Below are positions 57,596-64,000 of a DNA stretch of 64,000 bases, piece after piece. Within the stretch, counting starts at the first letter, position 1; each line of letters opens with the position of its first letter. The translations under genes were made by a program, and so were the position numbers. Under the pieces are notes generated by a model. That model saw only the letters and a list, made by a program, of their open reading frames with translations. It ran no database searches and had not been told where the DNA came from. Location: assembly GCF_024205705.1 (NCBI RefSeq), contig NZ_CP073115.1, positions 2,294,001-2,358,000 on the forward strand, given 5' to 3'. Source of the stretch: Neisseria subflava. GTDB taxonomy: Bacteria > Pseudomonadota > Gammaproteobacteria > Burkholderiales > Neisseriaceae.

Positions 57596-59515
57596 ATGAA
57601 AATTATTAATATTGGAGTTTTAGCTCATGTTGATGCAGGAAAAACTACCTTAACAGAAAGCTTATTATATAACAGTGGAGCGATTACAGAATTAGGAAGC
57701 GTGGACAAAGGTACAACGAGGACGGATAATACGCTTTTAGAACGTCAGAGAGGAATTACAATTCAGACAGGAATAACCTCTTTTCAGTGGGAAAATACGA
57801 AGGTGAACATCATAGACACGCCAGGACATATGGATTTCTTAGCAGAAGTATATCGTTCATTATCAGTTTTAGATGGGGCAATTCTACTGATTTCTGCAAA
57901 AGATGGCGTACAAGCACAAACTCGTATATTATTTCATGCACTTAGGAAAATGGGGATTCCCACAATCTTTTTTATCAATAAGATTGACCAAAATGGAATT
58001 GATTTATCAACGGTTTATCAGGATATTAAAGAGAAACTTTCTGCCGAAATTGTAATCAAACAGAAGGTAGAACTGCATCCTAATATGCGTGTAATGAACT
58101 TTACCGAATCTGAACAATGGGATATGGTAATAGAAGGAAATGATTACCTTTTGGAGAAATATACGTCTGGGAAATTATTGGAAGCATTAGAACTCGAACA
58201 AGAGGAAAGCATAAGATTTCATAATTGTTCCCTGTTCCCTGTTTATCACGGAAGTGCAAAAAACAATATAGGGATTGATAACCTTATAGAAGTGATTACG
58301 AATAAATTTTATTCATCAACACATCGAGGTCAGTCTGAACTTTGCGGAAAAGTTTTCAAAATTGAGTATTCGGAAAAAAGACAGCGTCTTGCATATATAC
58401 GTCTTTATAGTGGCGTACTGCATTTGCGAGATTCGGTTAGAATATCGGAAAAGGAAAAAATAAAAATTACAGAAATGTATACTTCAATAAATGGTGAATT
58501 ATGTAAAATCGATAAGGCTTATTCCGGGGAAATTGTTATTTTGCAGAATGAGTTTTTGAAGTTAAATAGTGTTCTTGGAGATACAAAGCTATTGCCACAG
58601 AGAGAGAGAATTGAAAATCCCCTCCCTCTGCTGCAAACGACTGTTGAACCGAGCAAACCTCAACAAAGGGAAATGTTACTTGATGCACTTTTAGAAATCT
58701 CCGACAGTGACCCGCTTCTGCGATATTATGTGGATTCTGCGACACATGAAATCATACTTTCTTTCTTAGGGAAAGTACAAATGGAAGTGATTAGTGCACT
58801 GTTGCAAGAAAAGTATCATGTGGAGATAGAACTAAAAGAGCCTACAGTCATTTATATGGAGAGACCGTTAAAAAATGCAGAATATACCATTCACATCGAA
58901 GTGCCGCCAAATCCTTTCTGGGCTTCCATTGGTTTATCTGTATCACCGCTTCCGTTGGGAAGTGGAATGCAGTATGAGAGCTCGGTTTCTCTTGGATACT
59001 TAAATCAATCATTTCAAAATGCAGTTATGGAAGGGATACGCTATGGTTGCGAACAAGGATTATATGGTTGGAATGTGACGGATTGTAAAATCTGTTTTAA
59101 GTATGGCTTATACTATAGCCCTGTTAGTACCCCAGCAGATTTTCGGATGCTTGCTCCTATTGTATTGGAACAAGTCTTAAAAAAAGCTGGAACAGAATTG
59201 TTAGAGCCATATCTTAGTTTTAAAATTTATGCGCCACAGGAATATCTTTCACGAGCATACAACGATGCTCCTAAATATTGTGCGAACATCGTAGACACTC
59301 AATTGAAAAATAATGAGGTCATTCTTAGTGGAGAAATCCCTGCTCGGTGTATTCAAGAATATCGTAGTGATTTAACTTTCTTTACAAATGGACGTAGTGT
59401 TTGTTTAACAGAGTTAAAAGGGTACCATGTTACTACCGGTGAACCTGTTTGCCAGCCCCGTCGTCCAAATAGTCGGATAGATAAAGTACGATATATGTTC
59501 AATAAAATAACTTAG
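57596..59515 (+). CDS. tet(M): Ribosomal protection protein Tet(M), tetracycline resistance
   Basis: 639 residues, full length, from MKIINIGVLAHVDAGKTTLT; TGGAGGAAAA upstream is the RBS, so an in-frame ATG at 57581 is not the start. An EF-G-like GTPase: AHVDAGKTT (10-18), DTPGH (74-78), NKID (about 128-131), then domains II-V. It removes tetracycline from the ribosome. The base composition (about 36-40% GC) and upstream leader are of Gram-positive Tn916 origin; Neisseria sequence resumes about 15 bp after the stop. No integrase, excisionase or transfer gene is present. Confidence 0.98.
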   Translation: MKIINIGVLAHVDAGKTTLTESLLYNSGAITELGSVDKGTTRTDNTLLERQRGITIQTGITSFQWENTKVNIIDTPGHMDFLAEVYRSLSVLDGAILLISAKDGVQAQTRILFHALRKMGIPTIFFINKIDQNGIDLSTVYQDIKEKLSAEIVIKQKVELHPNMRVMNFTESEQWDMVIEGNDYLLEKYTSGKLLEALELEQEESIRFHNCSLFPVYHGSAKNNIGIDNLIEVITNKFYSSTHRGQSELCGKVFKIEYSEKRQRLAYIRLYSGVLHLRDSVRISEKEKIKITEMYTSINGELCKIDKAYSGEIVILQNEFLKLNSVLGDTKLLPQRERIENPLPLLQTTVEPSKPQQREMLLDALLEISDSDPLLRYYVDSATHEIILSFLGKVQMEVISALLQEKYHVEIELKEPTVIYMERPLKNAEYTIHIEVPPNPFWASIGLSVSPLPLGSGMQYESSVSLGYLNQSFQNAVMEGIRYGCEQGLYGWNVTDCKICFKYGLYYSPVSTPADFRMLAPIVLEQVLKKAGTELLEPYLSFKIYAPQEYLSRAYNDAPKYCANIVDTQLKNNEVILSGEIPARCIQEYRSDLTFFTNGRSVCLTELKGYHVTTGEPVCQPRRPNSRIDKVRYMFNKIT

Positions 59516-59552
59516 TGTATTTTATGTTTATGTAAAATCAGCACTTTCCAAC

Positions 59553-59592
59553 ATAGGCCGTCTGAAAAATCGCTTTCAGACGGCCTTTCGAC
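59553..59592. terminator. DUS-pair hairpin between tet(M) and mltA
   Basis: ATAGGCCGTCTGAA and its inverse with an 8-base loop; the second arm ends 17 bp before the mltA start, so it may also affect mltA translation initiation. Confidence 0.7.
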
Positions 59593-59606
59593 ACGCTATT
59601 GATTCC

Positions 59607-60929
59607 ATGAAAAAACATTTGTACCGCATCACGCTCGTCAGCATTGCCGCGGCCATTCTTGCCGCCTGTCCGAGCAAAAGCATTAAAAACCTCCCCGAAA
59701 CCGACACCAGCGTTATCAAAGGCCCTGACCGCCCCACAGGTACGCCCGATCCCGTCGGTACGACAGTGAGCGGTGGAGGAGCAAACTACACCGTAGTTTC
59801 CTACAACGAATTGCCGCACTGGGACCTCCAACACTTTACCAAAAGCCTGCAGTCTTTCCGCTTAGGCTGTGAAAAACTTAAAAACCGCCAAGGCTGGCAG
59901 GACGTTTGTATCCAAGCCATGCAAACGCCGGTGCACCATTTCCAAGCCAAGCACTTTTTCGAGCGCTATTTCACCGCATGGCGCGTCGATAACGGCGGCA
60001 ATCCTGCCGGCACCATTACCGGCTATTACGAACCGGTCCTGTACGGCGACGACAAATCCACAAGCCAATCCCGTTTCCCTATTTACGGCATTCCGAACGA
60101 TTTCGTTTCCGTTCCGCTGGCTGCAAACTTGAGGGGCAGCAAAGCCACCGTCCGCATCCGCCAAACCGGCCCAAACAGCGGCGTCATCGACAACAGCGGC
60201 GCATACACGGCCGACTTGTCCAGATTCCCGATTACAGCACGCAGCACCGCGCTGAAAGGCCGTTTTGAAGGCAGCCGTTTTGTTCCTTACTACACCCGCA
60301 GCCAAATCAACGGCGGCGCGCTTAACGGCAAAGCGCCGATTTTGGGTTATGCAGATGATCCGGTCGAACTTTTCTTTATGCACATTCAAGGTTCAGGCCG
60401 TCTGAAAACACCGTCCGGCAAATACATCCGCGTCGGATTTGCCGATAAAAACGAACATCCGTATGTTTCCATCGGCCGCTATATGGCGGACAAAGGCTAT
60501 CTGCCGCTGGGTCAGACCAGCATGCAGGGCATCAAGGCCTATATGAAGCAAAACCCCGGCCGCCTTGCCGAAGTTTTGGGACAAAATCCAAGCTACGTCT
60601 TCTTCCGCGAGCTGACCGGCAGCGGCGATTCCGGCCCAGTGGGCGCATTGGGTACGCCGTTGATGGGCGAATACGCCGGTGCCATTGACCGCCACTACAT
60701 CACGCTTGGCGCACCATTATTTGTCGCCACTGCCCATCCGATCACCAAAAAAGCCCTCAACCGCTTAATTATGGCGCAAGATACCGGCAGCGCGATTAAA
60801 GGCGCAGTCCGTGTGGATTATTTCTGGGGCTATGGCGACGAAGCAGGCGAAGTGGCCGGTAAAATGAAAACCACCGGCTATGTATGGCAGCTCCTGCCCA
60901 ACGGCATGAAACCGGAATACCGTCCATAA
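59607..60929 (+). CDS. mltA: Membrane-bound lytic transglycosylase A (GNA33 homologue)
   Basis: 440 residues, a lipoprotein with signal MKKHLYRITLVSIAAAILAAC. The MltA domain includes TGYYEPVLYGDD, FFMHIQGSGRL and the C-terminal 3D domain (VGALGTPLMGEYAGAI to DTGSAIKGAVRVDYFWGYG), with the catalytic Asp in that last segment. It cleaves peptidoglycan to 1,6-anhydro muropeptides at the outer membrane. An uptake sequence lies in the gene at about 60396. Confidence 0.96.
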   Translation: MKKHLYRITLVSIAAAILAACPSKSIKNLPETDTSVIKGPDRPTGTPDPVGTTVSGGGANYTVVSYNELPHWDLQHFTKSLQSFRLGCEKLKNRQGWQDVCIQAMQTPVHHFQAKHFFERYFTAWRVDNGGNPAGTITGYYEPVLYGDDKSTSQSRFPIYGIPNDFVSVPLAANLRGSKATVRIRQTGPNSGVIDNSGAYTADLSRFPITARSTALKGRFEGSRFVPYYTRSQINGGALNGKAPILGYADDPVELFFMHIQGSGRLKTPSGKYIRVGFADKNEHPYVSIGRYMADKGYLPLGQTSMQGIKAYMKQNPGRLAEVLGQNPSYVFFRELTGSGDSGPVGALGTPLMGEYAGAIDRHYITLGAPLFVATAHPITKKALNRLIMAQDTGSAIKGAVRVDYFWGYGDEAGEVAGKMKTTGYVWQLLPNGMKPEYRP

Positions 60930-60939
60930 ACAGCGGTTT

Positions 60940-60983
60940 AAAAAAGGCCGTCTGAAACCAAGATTCAGGTTTCAGACGGCCTG
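60940..60983 (+). terminator. DUS-pair terminator after mltA
   Basis: AAAAAGGCCGTCTGAAACC and its inverse; the right arm runs directly into the IS1106-type end at 60983. Confidence 0.75.
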
Positions 60984-61038
60984 AGACCTTTGCAAAATTC
61001 CTCCCCCCCAACAACTGAAACCTAAACACAGGTTAAGA
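60983..61038 (-). mobile_element. Remnant of an IS1106-type right end
   Basis: GAGACCTTTGCAAAATTCCT, a C-run, then AACAACTGAAACCTAAACACAGG follow the pattern of the inverted right end. It abuts the DUS (TTCAGACGGCCT) without spacing. A second AGACCTTTGC appears at about 61036-61045. Confidence 0.65.
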
Positions 61039-61094
61039 CCTTTGCCTTTTTCCTTACCCAATTTCAATTCATTCTCAATCAAAGCTAAAATAAA

Positions 61095-61130
61095 AAAAGC
61101 CCTCCTATCACTAGGAGGGCTTTTATGCTT
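61095..61130. terminator. Terminator of the RTX adhesin gene
   Basis: AGCCCTCCTA pairs with TAGGAGGGCT; the A-run on the left gives a U-run on the leftward transcript ending 11 bp after the adhesin stop. Confidence 0.85.
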
Positions 61131-61140
61131 AGTTTATAAA

Positions 61141-64000
61141 TTAACCAACAAATTCAACATGAACATCCGTCTCAACCAAGAGTTGAGCACCGTTTGTGCT
61201 TGTTGATGTGTAAATGTCATAAGTTTCTCCGTTTACAATGGTTGTGGTTGAAGTTTTATTCCAGTTACCAACATCTTTGATTGTAACAGTATCACCACCC
61301 TCACCGCTAATCATTAATTGATGTGTCGCTGAAGATTTATCATAAGATCTCAACCCAGGGTTCATATCTAATACATCTTTAGCTTCCAACACTAATTTAG
61401 TTGCGACACCGTTTGTTAAATCAATGTGGTCGATATTAGCAATACGAGACATACCTACAGCAGTCTTCATAAAGCCCGTACCTACATTGTCGATTTTAGT
61501 TAAATCAACTTCGGTTACATCACTGTCAAAGGCTAGCGTATTATGGCCATTACCGCCATCAATGCGAGCAAGGCGACCTTTACCTTCATTGATTGGTGAA
61601 CCATCAGCATTAGCGGTTTGGAATCCTTCGCTTAAATAATGCAAGTTATTAGCATTTAATACAATGCGGTCATCACCTGAACCAGCGTAGATGATATCCG
61701 CGCCACCTTCACCATAGATGGTGTCATTATCTTGACTTCCGGCAATAAAGTTACTGTGTGCGTTACCTCTTACCTCTCCAGAACCTTGAACTGTTGGTTC
61801 AGCACCTAAGCTTGAACCACCGTAGAACAATTTACCAGAAGTGTTATAAGAGTTTACGTAAATATCAGCCAAACCATCACCGTTTACATCAACCATACCT
61901 ACAGAAGATGAACCATCCGCTTGATTGTTAGGCACAATAATACCTTTTTTGCCTAAAGTTGATGGATCCACTGTATCAGAACCAGCTTTACCGTAAACGA
62001 TATACGAATCAGTTTTGTACTTAGGATACTGACCACGTGCAGATACGCCGTTACCAGTATTACCATAAGTGGTAATTAACACATCAGCTAAACCATCGCC
62101 ATTCACATCGCCCACACCTACTGCATTACTATAGTCTGCAGTTTGGAGTGAACCTTTAGTTGTGCTGATAGCAAAGCCACCATTTGCCCCAGAAACAGAT
62201 CCATTGCCTTTACTAGTTGAGAATGAAACTGTACTTGCGTTTTTACCACCGAATAATACGTAAGAATTACCGTATTTTCCGTCAACAACAACTACATCAG
62301 CATAACCATCACCATTCACATCACCAGCTGCATTTGCAGAAGTTACACCATGGTTAAAACTGATTTTATTTGAATTGTTTAGTCCAGTCGCACTACCGAA
62401 GTAAATACCATTAGTAGTCACAACATCATTGTAGCCATCACCATTGAAGTCACCCACGCCAGCAGCGTATTGTTGTGCTCCCCAAGCGACATTCCCTCCA
62501 CTATTATAACCAAATGACAAGCTTCCACTCTTATTAGTATAGCTACCATTGGTGCTACCGTAGTAAACATTAGATGAAGTTGCCCCCATCACGATCATAT
62601 CTACGATACCATCGCCGTTCACATCACCTGCAGCGGCTGCAATACCGTTACCAATATTGGTTTTAGAAGTCAAACCATTTGGACCACCAGTATAGAGATG
62701 AGCTGGACCACCAGTTTCGCCGTTACCAAACAATACATCATTGTAGCCGTCACCGTTGACATCACCCACACCAGCTTGGTGCCATACAGCACTACCGATA
62801 TAATTGTTGCCAGCCAACGTCAAGTTTTTACCACCTAGGATCGCATCAGCTTTATTACCAATCCAAGATCCCATACCGATATCGTCATAACCATCACCAT
62901 TGATATCACCAACAGTTGTTGCACTCCAATATTCACCTTTTGCCGCTACGCTAGTTGGAGGTGTTGTTACCCCTTCCACATCGATCACAATAGAAGATTG
63001 TGCATCTTCTTTCGATGTAATTTCAGTGCTAGATGCATAAATCTTGTGTTCACGGTTAGTTAACCAATCCGGCGTATAACTCCAGTTACCTGAAGAATCC
63101 GCGGTTGTTGATCCTAATTTCACAAACGCACCATCTAAGTTGATCTCATAGAGATGGACTGTGCTAGATGGAAGCGTTGTTGTACCTTTAATAGTTGGCG
63201 TATTGTCATCAGTTTTTGTATTGGTTCCACCTGTACCTGTTTGGCTGCCGTAATCATCAGCATAGTTAACGATAGTTACTTTAGCTTCAGTCACTGCCGG
63301 TACGGTGATACCGTCAAGTACATCAACGCGTGCTTGCAATTTAGCCGGTGTATTACCTTCCGCATCTTTTGCATCTGCTGGTAGAGCTTTCACCGCTTCA
63401 TCTGCCGCAGCTTTGGTTTCTGCCGCTTTAGCATTTAAGGCTTTGAGTTCATCCGCTTCTTGTTGGCTGATAACACCATCTTTGTTTGCTTTCGCCAACG
63501 CGTCTTCCGCGGCTGTTTCTGCCGCTTCCGCTGCTTTCACTTTTTCAAGTGCGCCTGCATCGCTGCTTCATCGCTGTCTTTAATGCCTTGTTGTTCGCTC
63601 GTCACTGCCGCTGTCGCTTAGCATTTAGGCTTTGAGTTCATCGCTTTTGTTGCTGATAACATCTTTGTTTGTTTCGCACGGTCTTCCGGCTGTTTCTGCG
63701 CTTCGCTGCTTTCACTTTTTCAGTGCGCTGCAATCGCTGCTTCATCGCTGTCTTTAATGCCGTTGTTGTTCGCATCGGTCACTGCCGGTACGGTGATACC
63801 GTCAAGTACATCAACGCGTGCTTGCAATTTAGCCGGTGTATTACCTTCCGCATCTTTTGCATCTGCTGGTAGAGCTTTCACCGCTTCATCTGCCGCAGCT
63901 TTGGTTTCTGCCGCTTTAGCATTTAAGGCTTTGAGTTCATCCGCTTCTTGTTGGCTGATAACACCATCTTTGTTTGCTTTCGCCAACGCGTCTTCCGCGG
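61141..64000 (-). CDS. Large type I-secreted RTX/FG-GAP adhesin, C-terminal part
   Basis: Runs off the right edge, so only the C-terminus is seen (799 intact codons up to 63540). Order N to C: tandem 104-residue helical repeats (ADELKALNAKAAETKAAADE, DGITVPAVTDANNNGIKDSD); an Ig-like domain (about 63290-62990); seven FG-GAP calcium repeats (VGDINGDGYDDIG to VDVNGDGLADIYV), a predicted seven-bladed propeller; RTX turns (GSQDNDTIYGEGGADIIYAGSGDD); and an end typical of type I secretion (NGAQLLVETDVHVEFVG). Such proteins are surface adhesins exported by HlyB/HlyD-type pumps, which are not in the window. The frame is broken at 63541-63735 in the repeats. Lower GC than the core suggests transfer. 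Confidence 0.85.
63291..64000 (-). repeat. 104-codon (about 312-bp) tandem repeats of the adhesin, one copy damaged
   Basis: One intact unit spans about 63291-63602 and another begins at 63779 and reaches the edge; their sequences are nearly identical base for base. Between them the copy at 63541-63778 is about 135 bp short and has roughly ten scattered single-base losses relative to its neighbours. Confidence 0.85.

Larger units (their letters stand above)
57262..59530 (+). mobile_element. Stranded Tn916-derived tet(M) segment
   Basis: About 2.3 kb with Tn916-type promoter, leader, tet(M) and a few bases of its 3' flank (TTAGTGTATTTTATGTT). The left edge lies just after the RDD stop and the right edge just before a DUS pair. 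Junction positions are estimated from composition and recalled Tn916 sequence. No terminal repeats, IS or tetM-linked mobility genes flank it. Confidence 0.8.

Noticed and set aside
57262..59530. Complete Tn916 or plasmid origin for the tet(M) region
   Set aside because: Core Neisseria genes or repeats lie directly on both sides; no int, xis, orf or tra genes are present in the window.

Overview
The window is a stretch of chromosome from a commensal Neisseria. The 12-bp DNA uptake sequence AGGCCGTCTGAA (AG-DUS dialect) occurs dozens of times, mostly as inverted pairs that form terminators. IS1106-type insertion sequences, a shrunken Correia element, type IV pilus and competence genes, and neisserial gene neighbourhoods (ntrY-rsmB-fmt-def, pilT-pilU, comP-comE-rrn) agree. 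The AG dialect points to the N. subflava/flavescens side of the genus rather than to meningococcus or gonococcus; the species cannot be fixed from the window.

Layout. 1-5.9 kb: leftward cluster ntrY (cut by the left edge), DUF4390, rsmB, macro-domain deacetylase, fmt, def. 6.1-12.6 kb: LysM protein, FadL-type porin, pyk, small membrane and lipoproteins, a DUF3579-GNAT fusion. 12.8-15.2 kb: membrane protein and pyrBI behind an attenuator-like hairpin. 15.3-18.3 kb: insertion-sequence nest with one complete IS1106-like element, a second lacking its right end, and decayed fragments. 18.4-25.2 kb: comP (the probable DUS receptor), comE and a complete leftward rRNA operon (16S, tRNA-Ile, tRNA-Ala, 23S, 5S). 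25.4-30.7 kb: dksA, yggT, proC, yggS, then pilT-pilU. 30.9-45.1 kb: housekeeping genes (yccS-like, pgk, an M16 protease pair, glmS, glmU, HAD phosphatase, thiB-like, mscS, D-2-hydroxyacid dehydrogenase).

45.2-50.2 kb is an AT-rich accessory island bounded by an IS1106-derived MITE on the left and a truncated IS1106 on the right. It carries an unknown small gene and a restriction-modification pair whose methyltransferase fuses a cytosine-5 and an adenine-N6 enzyme in one chain. 50.2-56.4 kb: small membrane protein, dinG, GNAT, DUF3079, folA, a homologue of meningococcal factor H binding protein with an FNR-type promoter, and asd. 56.5-59.5 kb: mini-Correia element, frameshifted RDD gene and an intact tet(M) with its Tn916 attenuation leader but no transposon mobility genes. 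59.6-60.9 kb: mltA. 61.1 kb to the right edge: a large leftward type I-secreted adhesin with 104-residue repeats, an Ig-like domain, seven FG-GAP repeats and RTX motifs; its repeat region contains a stretch that looks like assembly or consensus damage.

The genes that take up DNA (pilT, pilU, comP, comE) lie in the same window as dense uptake sequences and several acquired cassettes, including tet(M), which has an uptake-sequence pair about 25 bp past its right junction.
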